A stretch of 64,000 nucleotides of DNA, from assembly GCA_902729315.2 (NCBI GenBank), contig LR746278.1, forward strand, positions 3,791,501-3,855,500, read 5' to 3'. This document shows positions 1-13,388 of this stretch, one piece after another; positions within the stretch are counted from its first letter, which is position 1; each line of letters starts with the position of its first letter. The notes under the pieces are model-generated. The model was not told the origin of the DNA. It saw only the letters and a program-made list of their open reading frames with translations, and ran no database searches. The position numbers and the translations under genes are program-made. Origin of the DNA: Spirodela intermedia. Lineage: Eukaryota; Streptophyta; Magnoliopsida; Alismatales; Araceae.

Positions 1-1230
1 ATAAATTTCACATGAATCAAAAGAAAAAAAGGCTTCATAATCTACTTTTTTGGTAAGTTTACTAGCATAGATCAAATCAATGGCCACTTTAGTAACATGA
101 AGGACATTAGGAAGAGTAAGCAAATAAGTAAGGTTAACATTTTCTATGCCTACTACGATTATTAATGAAACCATCAGCATCTAGAAATTTTCTACTTCTG
201 GAGGAAGGAGAATATGTGACAAATAATCGTGGTAAATTTTTCATATGTTTGGTAGCTACAGTGTCCATGATCAAAGTATTTACAAATGAAAGAAAAGAAT
301 TAAGGTACTAGACACTAAGTCCAAGAGAAAATGATAGCTCCTCTAGTTGAGCAAGAAATCATGTTCCTATGGATAGTTCAACCTTATTAATTTCCACCAC
401 ATTAGAAAAAATTCTTATTTAATTTTGGTGACCTTAAATGACTTCTTGAGTTTAAGGTACACCACAAATTATTTCTAGGATCATTCTTGACATTTCTAGA
501 ATTCTTTAGCCTACATTGATATTTCATTATTTTTGAATTTGTTCCTCTCACTACAAACACATTTTTTTACTACCTAATCAATTCAACATCCAGTTTCTTC
601 TACTCTCATCTCTCATAATAAAGGAGTTATTTCATTCAAAGGCGGAACACTTTCTCAATTGAAGATTTGAATTGCTAATTTGTCAAATTCTAGATTCAGG
701 CCTAACAAATATTTTGTCTTTTTTTTCATTACATTTCTATATATAGCTCCTACCACTAGATCTTTTAAATAAATCATCATGCATTATTCAAATTCTTCTC
801 ATAATATGATTAATTCATTCATATATTTGTTACTATTTTTCCTCCCTTTCTTAGATTCACTATTTTCGGCTATAGTTCATACAATTAAGCCAGATCTCTA
901 GGACAAGAGTAAGTATGGTGTAGATTATCTTAGATATCTTTAACTATGGACAAATATAAACATATTCTTCTAATTTATAGAGTCATTTTTGTCCACATTC
1001 ATGTCATAATTTAAGTCTATTTGGTCCCACACACTATAATCATGATCATTGATTTGAGAGCTAGGACTAAGTAAATAACTCATTGGCCCCTTAATTTTTA
1101 AAATCACTCTCACTTGTTGGGACCATTTGAAACAATTTCATCCATCTAAATGATCTCACTGTAGTATCACAAGTAATTATGAATGTAATAGATTTTGATT
1201 AATTCCTATAGTCTTGAATTTTCTTGAGAA
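1..1230 (-). pseudogene. Ty1/copia gag and protease remnant, cut by the window edge
   Basis: Read on the minus strand with stops and frame changes. Around 660-730 a stretch reading LLGLNLEFDKLAIQIFN, followed by PPLNEI, matches the end of the copia gag UBN2 domain (usual pattern LGLNPEFDxxRxxIL...PLPSL). Near 1000-1140 the earlier part of gag is legible (W...QVRVILKIKGPMSYL, then VWDQIDLN). Further left, 60-200 reads NVNLTYLLTLPNVLHVTKVA and IYASKLTK, the flap and C-terminal part of the copia aspartic protease (usual VLHVPxLxxNLLSVSKL). Integrase and RT would lie beyond position 1. Non-functional. The family assignment is firm; the exact ends are not. Confidence 0.7.
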
Positions 1231-3084
1231 TAAACTGGTTTTAAACATTTTAAAAACTAGCTAGCAAGTAGATGATGTAAAAGTAATCAATATAGTTGAA
1301 ATAGAGATCCAAATATCAGTCAAAATAAAATAATTCAAATATAAGTAGTAAATTTTTATCTAACCATGGGCCCACTCTTAAATCAAACTATATAGACTTG
1401 GTTCACTATCAAGATAAGAGAACAAACATAAATATTGTGTTTTTCACACTCTAGGTGAGGGTGATACTAAGAAACAAGCTGTGATGTAGACCTTTACACA
1501 AATCTGACATTCGTGGCCATAATTGTCAGCAAATACTATTTTAGAGATATCCAACATAGAAGGAAGAGAGATAAAGAATGAGAATAATAAAACTTCAGGG
1601 TGAACCAGTCTGGTTCAAAGTTTTATCTTAATAAATTCATCTCAATCTTCTCTTCAGTTCTATGATTGCCACTGCAAGGAAATAGAGAAGAAAAAAAAAA
1701 TAATAACATGTTAAACCCTAAGTTTTCATTTTTAGTTCTTAGATGAAGTTGGATTGGTCTCTTATGCAATTCGCAATAGTTACACATTGGTTAGACCAGT
1801 CTCAGCTAATAATGGGCTGAACCAATCCGATTCCTAATGAGAGAAAAACAAAAGGTAAATGAAGAAGTAGACTGGACTAGTCCTAAATAGACCAAATGGG
1901 CCCAATTTTTTTGACCCAAACATAGCAGTTGAAGGAAAAAAGGGAAGATCACTGATACAACAACAATGGCAATGATGATAATCATAGTGATGATTTCATG
2001 GCCACCAAAATGCTAGAAACAATGGAGCAATCAAACGATATGGATATTCATGAGTTATGAAGGATAGAAAATTGCATGAATGTTGTATGTGGAATGTGGC
2101 TAATGGGGCAACTCTAAGATAAGTTACTAAATATAGGACCCAATATAATATGTATGGTTCACTGGGTAGACAAATTAGGTTTGAAGGGTGGGCACCCCTC
2201 TTACTAGAGACAATCCCTATTGCTTTATTTTTAATAGGCATGTCCATGTGTTCTTTGGAACACTAATTCATGAGTAGAAGACCACATAAGGTGGACTACA
2301 TGAAGACTGTAGTTCTCAATCAACCTCCTAAGGGGTTGTAAAAATCATCCCTTTCCTTCTTTCTCTTTGTTGTCTCCTTATCTTCATTGGTTTCTTTAGG
2401 ATAATTTTCCATCAAAATGTTAAAGTCAGCAAGGTTAAATAAGTAATAATTTCATATATTAAAATCATCAAATTTCATAATTTAACATTATATACCATAA
2501 GTACATTCAATTGACTTTTATCTCGATATTTAACTTTATTACCTTAAGTTCTTATTGTATTTATAATCATAAATAAAATAATATTTATTCATACAAAATA
2601 ATTAAAAATATTAATTGTCTGTTTACTAATCTTAAATATGTTTGTCATCATCAAACCATTATTCAATTAATATTAGAGTAACCACCCTCTTTTTGGTGAT
2701 GACAAAACATATGAAAAAGTTTAGAATGTGATTTAATTATGTTTTATAAATTTCAAATTATTGTTAGATTTAATATTTAGTGCATGTATGCTAGCGTGCA
2801 TGTTTAGAATTTAATTTATAAAAAAATCAATCCTTGTGAAACTAGTCTAATCTTATTTATTACTTTTATGCCTTCATTTAACTTATTTTTGAAAATCTAT
2901 TTTGTTCTTATGACAAACATTTCTAGTTTTTAGGCTAAAGTGTCTTTATTTTTCTCAAATTGATTTTATTACTTAGTAATAGTAGAAATCCAATTTTCAT
3001 CTTTGAAAACTTCTTATATATTTTTTGATTAATTTTAAGAAATTAATGTACTCAAATTTTCTTCACTTCTCAATCTTGATCTAG
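1231..3084. other. AT-rich interval without a recognisable gene
   Basis: No coding pattern or LTR boundary could be recognised. The open frame at 1996-2247 has no family features. The stretch separates two copia fragments of the same orientation whose order (gag downstream of integrase) shows they come from different insertions, so unrecognised LTR sequence probably lies here. Confidence 0.4.
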
Positions 3085-3870
3085 TTTGTCCTCCTCTTTT
3101 GGCATCCCTAGGAATACAATCTCTAATAATTCTTTAGTAACCTCGATAGTTCCTTTTTATTCATAGTACTTAATAAATCTTACATTTATATTTTTGTCTC
3201 CAACTAATCTCCTCCTATCATATAAATTAAATGATCACAAATTTCAGAATACCTCAAAAGAAGCCCTTCATCACTTATGGGATCAAACTTTCCTTCTCCT
3301 TTGCTACCATTAAGGAGGATGAAATATTTACATCCAAAAGGTTTAAAGTAACCAATATTGGATTTATTTCCTTTATTAACTTGTATGGAGCTCTCTTGAC
3401 TTTTGATATGATCATGATCTCACTAATGGTGTAGCATGCAATGGTTATTACCTCAACTCAAAAATATTAGGCATGTGATTTTCTGCGAAAATAGTCATAG
3501 AAATATCAAATAGTGTTATATTTCACTTTCAAAAACTCTTTTTTCTGGAGGTATTCTAGCTCTAGAAAACTCATGAGTAATTTGTTGATCATCTTGGAAT
3601 TCTAAATATTTTAAAGTTTAAAATTCTCCACCATGATCACGTCTAATTCTCATAATTCTTAGTTATTTATCATTCTCAATTTTCCTACTAAATTTCAGAA
3701 ATACTTCAAGGGTTTCATCCTCATTTTCGTAGAAAGATACCAATGTCAATTTTAAATAATTATCAACTATTGCTAAATGATATATCTTCTCGCCAAGACT
3801 AGGCAACTTGGTTGGTCTCAATAATTCTATGTTAGTAATTACAATCATGTGCTTTAGACCCAAGAAGTAA
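3085..3870 (-). pseudogene. Ty1/copia integrase remnant
   Basis: Minus-strand conceptual translation shows, from 3863 downwards, PTKLPSLGEKIYHLAIVDNY and ENEDETLEVFLKFSRKIEND, the start of the copia integrase core (usual GPTRTPSLGGKRYxLVIVDDFSRFTWVxFL..KDE). Around 3560-3650 it reads IRRDHGGEF, then ITHEFSRARIPPEKRVFE, matching the usual IRSDHGGEFEN...GIxHEFSxPRTPQQNGVVE. Around 3240-3350 it reads GYFKPFGCKYFILLN and GKFDPISDEGLLL, the post-core part (usual FxPFGCxCFILN...GKFDxKSDxGIFLGYS). Stops and substitutions show it is dead. No RT follows to the left, so the element is truncated. Confidence 0.75.
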
Positions 3871-6800
3871 ATAAATCTAATAACTTCTAATACACTCTTT
3901 GGAATCCCTACATGCCTATTTTTTTATTTTCTTAGCATCTTAGTATTTTCTCTGTTGTTTTGTGTTTCATTGAATTATCAAATGTGATTGAAAATTGTTT
4001 ATGTCATCCTACAATAAATTTAGATGCATCTATAATTTTTCTTTTAATGACTAACAATGATTCTAGATTAATTTACAAAATTAGAGAAATTTATATTCGG
4101 TTTTGATTCATTCTGTATTTTCTAGTTTTCTAATTTTTCTCCTTCTTTCTTAACTGTCTAGCATATCATATCTCTTCTCTATTTGTGTGACAATGTTGAA
4201 TTTCAATCAACTTGTAAAATTTTTGTTGACTATCAATAAATTTCATAAAATACTCTTCTATTTCTTTCTTTCCCTTCTTTAAAAATTTCATGACACTAAC
4301 GTGATTCTAAGTCGTTATTAGAATCATCAATCAACATTAATAGTTTATAGAAATAGATTCACCAATAATAATAATAATTTTAAATGGATATAGTGGTGAG
4401 CTAGGTCATCTCCTCAAGAAAGGTTTTTAAAATCTTTCTATTGTCTAATTAAAGAATTACGAAATTGATTAGAAGATTTAAATTGATATTCAAAGTAATA
4501 AATAAAATAAAATGAAAAATAAATATAAATACGAATTTAAAAATTAAATAAATTAAAATTAGTAAACTAATTATGCTTTGGATTGATAAAAATAGAAGAG
4601 AAACAAGTAAAGAAATGATTAAACCTGACAAAAATAAAATTATTTCACAGATCAAATAAGAAAATAATGAAAACTCTATTAAAAATCAAACTTACAACCC
4701 TTAGAATGCATGGCTTGATGTTGACCTCTAGGTAGCACTTCTCAATCTTACATCCAATTCAAAGGAATGGATTTAAGGTGAAAAAGGTAGAGGAGAACAA
4801 TCAAAATCAAGGATGCACTCATTAGATTCCTTTTTTTGCATCAAAAAGAAGAACAACATTTTCTCTCAAGAACAACCCAAGAACAACTCTAGAAAGGCCC
4901 CCTTTCTCTCCCTTCTTCTTCCTTTTTGTCTCCCAGATCTGAAAATTGCATTCTCTATTTTGAGTTCCTATTTCTATTATATTTTGTTGATTTTTTTCTG
5001 ATTTTTTTGACGTTTTCTCCTTTTTTAACACAACAATAATTGATATTATCTATTTTACTAGATGATAATCAATATTTGAATATTCTACACATGTGAGAGA
5101 ATAATCAATGTTGTCTATTTTACTAAATGATAATTGATATTTATAAATATATCCTTCAATGCGTGGTTCAATGAAGATCATTAGATCCTTGCATTGTCAT
5201 TTTGCTCTGAAGAGGGGTGACATGGCCCAATAATCAACATTAGATATCTATTGGCTCTCACTCCTTTTGTCTATGCTTTATCAGGATCCATGTGCATTGG
5301 ATTGGTAGCTACTTTTCGTGCATTGATATCTGCAATGTGGTGTCTTCTAGATTATGGTCACCATTGGATCTTGGAGCTACTTTTGTGTTGACGTGGCTTC
5401 ATACTTTGTGTCGAATCTGACCACTACTATTGCACTACCATCAGATCTGAAAAGAATAATAGGATAAAGTTAATCCCATATCAGAAAGTATTCTACAAAT
5501 GTTATCATATATAATAATGATATCATCTGGTTATATTTATTTTAATACCTAAAGTTTTTGGAAAAATTGCATAAAATATATTTCAATTAATCATAAAAAA
5601 TTTAGCACAATAAGATTTTATTTAAAAATAAAATAAATGAGAGTAAAGTCTCAAGATATGAAATAAATTCCATCAATTTTCTTCTTATTCGTAAAAGATC
5701 AATTTAAATTAAGATTTAGAAGGGTTTATTTAAATAATAAATAAAATAATTAAAATGATAACTTGTGAAATATTTGTCAAATATATTATTCTCCCTGATT
5801 TGATAATAGATTAGCATATAGTTTTCTTAGGTTATCAGACACTAGCCAGTTCAATCATATAAATATTTCTTCTATGTCTATCTAATTGTGATTTGACTTT
5901 AATATTTTTTCTGGACAAACTATACTTTTAGTTTTCTAAATATGTATAGATTTTTTATTGATTCCTAATTATTTAAAAATGGTTTAATATTTTCAATATA
6001 TTTTTTTGTTTCTTAGGTTTTTAAAATTTTGAATTAACAAGATTTAAAGAGTTATCATTCCTAGTAATAAAATCATGCAATTTTTCTAAAGACATTTTGT
6101 TCATTAATAGATTATATACTTCAAAATAGATTTTCAGCAACACGTATTTCGTCCACTCTCTTCTTAATATTTTGATGAAGAATCATCTTCACCACTTCTC
6201 GTTGCCATCATTAACTTCATTTCCTCTTTTAAAATTTAAGTTTAGGGCAATCAACTTTTAAGTTTCTTAGTTTTTAGCACCCAAAACATAATAATTAATT
6301 TTAAAATTTTTCAATAGCAACTAAACAATATTTTTGACACTTTTCAGAAGGTTCTATTCTCACTCTGAATTTTTTTTATTTAACCCCTAATTAACATAGC
6401 TATTTCCATTGAATTAAATTAATTAATTAAATATAAAAAACAATCAAAAGTAATGATTTAATACCATGATCAATTCAGTTCATTGAGTAAGCTTCCATAA
6501 CCATATTTTACTTCAAAGGATTCTTATTAATTCGAATGTGCTAGTTATTATTTTTTGATAATATTACTAAGTAAATATTTACAATTTTCATAGCAATAAT
6601 CAAAGTGATAATTTTGGGCAGTGAAATCCACCAACTTTTATAATTAAATATTATGAGACTCAAATATATTCATTTAATTCTTTTATAGATATTTGACATT
6701 ATTATTTGAGTTCTTCTAAATTTATATTCAATTAAGCTCTTCCTAGAGTAAAAAATACTTAATAATATTTCGTACATTATGAGTAATTATCTAATTTGAT

Positions 6801-7650
6801 CGATTAATTAGTCTTTTGTATATTTTTCATCATTAAAATATTATTCAGAGTGCTTTAACAATAAAGACATTGCTATTAATTATCAATTTTGTCATACTTG
6901 CTTACATGTAATTGATGGATTTTTCTTTCATTGTAGATATATACATATGGTTAATTAAGAACATATATAAAAAAAAAGAAAAAAAAAGAAAAAAAAAAAG
7001 AAGAACATATATACTGTTCTATTAGCTCATATCAGTTAAGATTTATCATTTGTTGATCCATGAATATGTTCTACTTATTAGGATTTATCATTTAGAAGCA
7101 TTTCATGAGTATCATGTAACAAAGATACAAAAATCAATATCAAAATTGTATACATTCTTATTATGGATTCCTAAGATTGTAAACGTCCAAACTTTTATTG
7201 TGAAGAATACTAAGGTGTAAAAGTGTCCCATTATAAATATTATAGGAAACTTATACAGCCAAATTCTGATACAAGATTACTTAATTGATTGTGAAGTTTG
7301 GATTTCAAATGATGAAATATATTTTTCATCAATGTGATGCATCATAAGGTGTAAAAGTGTCCTATAATAATAGATTAAAACGTAAAAACCCATCAACTAA
7401 CCAGTTAACCTATCTAAAGACAGTGGTGATTGATAAATATGTAGAGGTGTAGTGTAATACTTTAATATCCCTAATTGTTCTTATCCAGACATTTGATCCA
7501 CTTCCTACTTCAACATGGGACCCTAGCTAGTATTATAGATCATTAATGCAAGAGTAAACCATATAAGTGTTATTAGATACTAGAAATGGCTCACTAAAAG
7601 GCCTTATTATTTATTCCTTGAAAGATGACGCTCTAAAAGGTGGTCTTCTA
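3871..7650. other. AT-rich intergenic or decayed repeat DNA, no gene seen
   Basis: Composition is strongly AT-rich and the open frames at 4449-4655, 4813-5001 and 4822-5031 are low-complexity (runs of I, L, F, S, K) with no domain pattern. The first few hundred bases probably continue the copia fragment (pre-integrase part), but I could not read a convincing motif. No TATA, intron or exon structure could be tied to a protein. Confidence 0.4.
6969..7005 (+). repeat. A-rich low-complexity tract
   Basis: Thirty-seven bases of adenine broken only by single guanines at 8-12 base intervals. It could be the poly(A) tail of an old retroposed sequence (LINE or SINE) or simple drift; no such element was recognised upstream and no target duplication was found. 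Confidence 0.8.
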
Positions 7651-7787
7651 ATCTGATAATCTACTCATCTTGATCCTTGAAGAGGACGTCCTCTTCATGT
7701 GTCAAACAAGTTGCTGCAATGAAGCTTGGTAAGGCCCGGAGGTCGTACAGCTACTTGGACGACACAGGCACCCAAGACTATTCATGT

Positions 7788-7912
7788 TTGGATGCGCCCA
7801 AGTATATACAAAAACTGGAACACCCTGTTTGTGGATGTTCAGCTGAAAAAATTCCACCATCGTCTCCTAGTCCTTGTTTGATGTGCTTCTTAACCTGCAG
7901 CAACAATCATCA
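7788..7912 (-). pseudogene. Inverted partial copy of the uL24 gene (intron 3 start, exon 3, intron 2 end)
   Basis: The reverse complement of this stretch aligns with about 9266-9415 of the gene just downstream. It carries the first bases of intron 3 (GTATATAC region), the exon 3 donor context, most of exon 3 with about 34 bases deleted in its middle, the exon 3 start with the intron 2 acceptor, and about 12 bases of intron 2, after which similarity stops. Identity in the last 45 bases is high, with only a few substitutions. Because intron sequence is included, the copy arose from genomic DNA and not from mRNA. It lies about 490 bases upstream of the start codon and is antisense to the gene. 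Confidence 0.75.
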
Positions 7913-8399
7913 GGACTGTTCTTGTTTGCCCTGGTAACCCCAATAACCATAAAAAATTGGTCAATCAGTCGTGAATCCTCGTCTTGTAGACATTCTTTGC
8001 TAAAACCATTTATGTATTTATTTGATATTATTACTGCAATCGAACAGGTTGTACTAGTTCCCCTATATTGCAACAGATTTATTGGGTGAGTGTTGTTGTT
8101 TCCTTAAGGCTACGGATGCGGACCCGTCAGTCTACTATTAGCGAGGCACAACCATAGGCAGACGAGAGATCTAAAACCCTGCCGGAAACCTGCGCCGCTC
8201 CTCCGTCTCTGGTGTCAGATCTCTTCCTAGATCGTCTCTGCCTTCCTCCCCGGTAACCTCGCCTCCGCTCCTCCGTCTGCCGGCCAACGTGGTTCCACTC
8301 TTTCGAGGCGCTGCTCTCTTGTATGTCCGATTAGAGAGGGTTTTGGGGGGTTTCAGCGGGGGAGCATTTCGTTTGCGTCTTGCGGAAGTTGAGCGAACG

Positions 8400-11300
8400 A
8401 TGGGCTGGAAAGCGGCTCAGAAGCTGATTCAGAAATGGAAGATTTTGAGAGGGGATAACGTAATAGCTCTTTCAATTTTTATTTTTTTCCCTCTCTGCCG
8501 CTGTCTGTGGACGAGCCTTCACTGGAGAAGAATGACTTGCATTTCTAGATTATGGTTCACTTGTTCTATTTATTGTTCAGGTGATGATAATAAGGGGAAA
8601 GGATAAGGGTGAGACTGGTTTCGTCAAGCGTGTTGTCCGTTCCCAGAATAGAGTGATCGTCGAGGGGAAGAATCTGGTTTGTCTATCGTCTCTCCTCCCC
8701 TTGGCCGTCAATTGAAGAAATCATGAGGGAAATGGTCCTGGACTTTTGCGGTGATTTTGAACGATGCCATCACTTTTCGATCATTTTCTCTCTGTCTCTG
8801 GGTACCTTCATATCGCTATGGGCACGTCTTCTTATGAATTAGAATCTCAATTGGCGTCTACTTCCATTGGCGACATGTTGTATGCCTGTTGAATTACTGG
8901 TGTTGAAGTTTCATCTTCTTCAATGTTTGATTCACTTAAGGTGAACAACATACTTATTCTTTTCTGCAACATCTATCAGCAAAGAGCTGTATCTTATATA
9001 AACTATGCTGTGGAAGTCTCATCTTCGTCAACATCTACATACCTTAAAGTGAATAAGTTACTGGTTTTCAGCAACATACCTCTGCAAACTGTTTTGTTTC
9101 CCCAAATACCTGGTGTTTAAGCTTCATACTCCATAAAGGGTCCATGAAGGTCTTCTTTCGTTTCTCCAAAAACAGTATGATTTTTTTTATTATGCTGATA
9201 AACTGCCTTTTGGGTTTCGACTAGGGAAATTCTTATATAATTCGTAAAAAATGATCTGAAAAAAGATAATTGCTGTTGCAGGTTAAGAAGCACATCAAAC
9301 AAGGACAAGGTCACGAGGGTGGAATTTTTACAGTTGAAGCTCCTCTTCATGTCTCAAATGTTCAGGTTCTTGACCCGCAAACAGGGTATGCCGGTCTTTG
9401 TATATACCTTTGGCGCTATGCTTGCAGGAGTGTTGGTCTTGATTAGTTGCTTTCTTTGTTTTCCATCCAGGAAACCTTGTAAGATTGGATATGCTTACAT
9501 GGAAGATGGGACAAAAGTGAGAGTTGCAAGGGGCGTAGGGGCTTCTGGATCTATCATTCCTCGCCCAGAGATTTTGAAGATAAGGGCCACACCAAGACCT
9601 AATATGGGTAACATTCCACTTGCTTTCTTCATATTCATTGTTCTCCAAAGCTAATGTTGACATTCCATGATAATTCGGGGCATATTCTGGATACATTTGA
9701 GAAAACATGAGTAGTAGTCATTCTCTTCTGTTACAAGACTAGCTGATTATGCCTTTCTTGCGATTCTGTTCTAATGGCGGATGTATGGTCCCATTCACCC
9801 TTACGTCAGTTGTCTAACTGCCCTTTCCTTTCGGAATTTTCTGAATTATGCTTGTAAGGAAATTTTTCTCATTGGTCTTAGTCCCTTTCTTCTGGAAAAT
9901 TGCTCACATTGTTCTTCTAACATTTGGATTTGTATGCTGGTTATAGTTTCATCATACCATTCCTATCCTAGCACTCTGTGTCCTCTTTATGAAAATGGAT
10001 GATGGAGTGTGAGGCTGTCTTCTTCCTTTGGTGTGGGAATCTCGATTCGATTTCCCTAATGTCAGAGATTGTGGAAGAAAATATGTTAGTCTATAAATAT
10101 TCAGGTGATTGCATCGCACATCCCAATTGAAGCATGAAGTATCTTCATCATTGACAGACGGCTTGTGTTACCCAGGTTGTCTGATTTGGGTATTTTTTTG
10201 GTGATCTTTCATATATTTATTCTAAAGTAGTCAAATCATCAGAAATACTAATGGATTCCACATCTCCCAGATGGTGATTTTAATTTCTCATAAGCTTTCC
10301 TAGACAGGAGTCAGAAACATTCCCATAGTCATAAAATAAGAAATATGTTATACTGGTTTTATTCAATTCCCCCTGGGTGGTGATTTGACGTTTCAGTTGG
10401 GTGACATGAATTTTCTCCCAAAGGGGCCAGTATTCACTACTAGATTCGCCACTTCAAATTTTCTCACCCTCTTCACCTGTGATTATTCACTGATAGAAAC
10501 AGAGCCTTTTTCAAGTTGCTCAATTGGAAAAAGATGAAGTACTCCTGCTATGTTCACCTTCAGTTAATGTAAACTAGGATGGGGTGATACAATGCTGCCC
10601 GTCTCTGTCTGATCTTGCTGCTCCTTGCATGGTGTCTACAATTTTAGATTTTATCCACCTCTTTGAGTGAAGATTAAGCTTTTCTTTTTGGGAATTCAAC
10701 TCATGTCCTCTTCCTGTTTGATTCATGCTTGAAACGTTTGCCTAGTAATGAGATTGGTAAGAATTTCATCGGTGGGGCCACCATACTGGCAACCCTCAGA
10801 ATGTTTAGTACATTCGATTCTAGGAATTGCCTGCATTCCCATACTTGTTGATTATATACTCGAGTTCAACACTCAGGCAACAAGAGGAGCACAAAACGGA
10901 TCTATAAGGCTTTGTTGACTTAAATTTTGTAAGCTCTTTTATAACTGATAGAGCCATACTCGGGTACTGTCCTGTGGATTTTGATTGGTTCAGAGTTCAG
11001 ATTGATTCTGGCAGACTCTGGTTCAATCAACAGCTGATCCTGGGGTTGACTACGATGGTGCTTTACATTAATTCATCTCTGTCTGGTGTTTCATCATGCA
11101 CTAAATCCTTGAGCCTTAGCAATGATATGCTTTGCCTTCCAATAAGTAGCTTTCAACTCTCTCGGAAGCTGCAATGGACACTGCAACTCGATTTGAGAAA
11201 AAAACATCCATTTTAAATGAATATTTTGAAAGTCTGCTGTTTGAATAACCATATCTAGAGGACTTTCTTTAACTTTCAAGAAAGAAAATTGAAACAAAGA

Positions 11301-12018
11301 TGATGTGAGACTTTGTGCTGAAGAAGGCTCAAATGCTTCCTTTACAGGTAAAACCACTTATCTGAAGTTATTCTTGACGTCATCAAGCGACCTATGTTCC
11401 TGTAATAAGTTGGAGAAGGATATGACTTCTACCTTCAGCAGACTATATACACTGAACATCTTTGATCACTTGAGATATCCAAATAGAATCTTCTTGTGCT
11501 GTAATAGACATGCCATTTGTCTTATCATTGATGCACAAGAGTATTGCTCATGAGATAAGGGTCTAAGCAAGAGATGGATCAACATCCACTGTATTCATTC
11601 CCAGTTCTTGAAAGCATTCTAAGGGCACTTCAAATTTTTTGACGTTATATTCGCTTAAATAATGTACAGTAGCTACAGATCTGTGAGATGACCGAGATGA
11701 GCGCATGCATCTCCTAGGTGACTAGATATAGATTTAGTTTTAAACTTCAAGAACAGTAGTAACACGGAATCTATAAGTTCGTTTTCTTTCTCGTATGTTT
11801 ATTTAGTGTACCTTAACTGTAGCTTTAAATTGATTTTGGTAGTTGTATTGTAGGCATTTTTCTTTATAATTGACTGGGAAAATGAACTTGTGGACGGGAT
11901 TTATAGTCTTACATACATCGGTATTTGGTTTGCAGTTGGATCCAAAGACACTCCCATGGACCTTGTAATGGAGAAGACATATGATGCTAAATTTGGTAAA
12001 GGCATGCCTGAGCTGTAG
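8400..12018 (+). CDS. Ribosomal protein L24 (uL24), mitochondrial/KOW-domain type, five exons
   Basis: Exons by GT/AG and reading frame: 8400-8459, 8581-8676, 9282-9385, 9471-9607, 11936-12018, giving 480 nt (159 codons plus stop TAG). The protein begins [19 protein letters not shown] and continues with [20 protein letters not shown], the KOW motif (residues about 20-45) typical of uL24, which binds 23S-like rRNA at the polypeptide exit and starts large-subunit assembly. The C-terminus [20 protein letters not shown] resembles the plant mitochondrial-type KOW protein known from Arabidopsis At5g23535. No long N-terminal presequence is visible, which is usual for this plant protein. Intron 4 is long (2.3 kb) and holds no recognised gene. 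The leader 8100-8399 is GC-rich with no clear TATA box. All splice sites and the frame are intact. I assign the family confidently; the organelle location is from homology memory. Confidence 0.9.
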
Positions 12019-13364
12019 AGAACAAGTACAGAGTGGAGGAGCCTTCTTGAACCCTTGTCTCGGTAGATTGTGCGATGAGGCTCATTGTTTCCCACTGACA
12101 GCTATTAACCTCTTCGATGTGGATTCTAATGACATTTTCTCCCTGGCACAAAGTTTCGAAAGTCTGGAACTGCCTGTGGTATACATCTGAGAAGATGGGC
12201 GTTTGCATCAGGTTGGCGAATCAACCTTCGTTTGACATTCTTCCTTGTTATTTGGCTGTTTTCTTTACTACTTGGGTTAATGATCATACGAACTCTGTCC
12301 ATTTGGAAATCCACTTTCAATTACAGAAAACATGCCCTTTGCTAGCAGGGTTTTGAAGATTTTTTTCTGAGCAAGATTACTTCATAACAGATGGGAATAT
12401 AATATCTCGTTCGATATTTTGCAGTTTATTTTTAGATTATAGTCCTCATAACATAGAGTTGCGGCATTTTTTTGATTTTCCTTGGATAACCAGGAAGTGG
12501 CTTTGTCACTTAGTTTCTTGTTCTTGTCGGGACAACATATACTCAAAGTTCTAAATGATATATGTCATACTGCCGGGCTGTTTTCTCATGAAATTTCCAC
12601 TTTCATTCTGAAGCTCGTGTGAAAGATAATCATAGCATAGTCGCCCGCCCAAACTTATGTATATTCGGATTAACCTTAGATTATGATAATATTGATTAAG
12701 TTCTTATGCAACCATTGCCGTCAACAGTCTGTAATGTAGCGCCAAATGGGCTTTAGGCGTGTAGAAAAGCGTAGTTCATTCCTTGGAAGTTTTCTCATAA
12801 ATGGTACATTCAACCCCATTAATGGAAACATCATGCACAGAAGCACTGTGGTGATCACCAAGTTAGGAACTTTTTTCCAACATATAACCGCTGAGTTTCC
12901 CAAAAGCATGCATTAATTTCACGATTCTTATTTGATTACCTTAAAAATCATACACATTCGGAAAATGCTCATCTGAGTTTCTATTGGCTAGCGACAAGCT
13001 TCATATGTGAGTTTTGTTCATGATTATATGCTTTGAATTTTGTACTATTTTGGTTTCCTCATTGCGTCGCTTCTCTGCGGTTTTAGAATCATAAAACTTG
13101 GATTCCATTCCTGCATTCTTTGGATTTGAGCGCCCATTATAAAAATCTTAGGCTCGTTTCTATGTTCGGTATCATAACTTTCGCTTAGAATTCAAAGGGC
13201 CTGTCAATCAATGCTTAAATAGCCGCAGCCTTGAAGCTGGAAATTGGTATGAAATTGCCCTGAACAGCCGCAGCCTCATCTATTCTCAAAGTCGAAGCTT
13301 GCTAAAGCAGGATTACGCGCTGACTAACGATAATTGTGCAAGACGTCGCGCAATGGAATGTACA
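12019..13364. other. 3' flank of uL24 gene and intergenic DNA
   Basis: The first few hundred bases are probably the 3' untranslated region of the uL24 gene. The open frames at 12117-12356, 12126-12320 and 12721-12909 overlap one another on both strands and show no family pattern. Nothing else recognised. Confidence 0.4.
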
Positions 13365-13388
13365 ATATATATATATATATATATATAT
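13365..13388 (+). repeat. (AT)12 microsatellite
   Basis: Twelve uninterrupted AT dinucleotides. It lies in intergenic DNA between the uL24 and VQ genes and is likely polymorphic in length. Confidence 0.97.

Noticed and set aside
1-4300. A single copia element spanning the left end
   Set aside because: On the minus strand integrase lies upstream of gag and protease, the wrong order for one element; two insertions are more likely.
7677-7937. 86-codon plus-strand open frame before the uL24 gene
   Set aside because: Its second half is the antisense of uL24 exon 3 and introns; no domain, no splice partner.
9117-9708. Minus-strand frames and a 111-codon plus-strand frame over uL24 exons 3 and 4
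   Set aside because: Shadows of the exons read through introns; the spliced frame explains the conserved residues.
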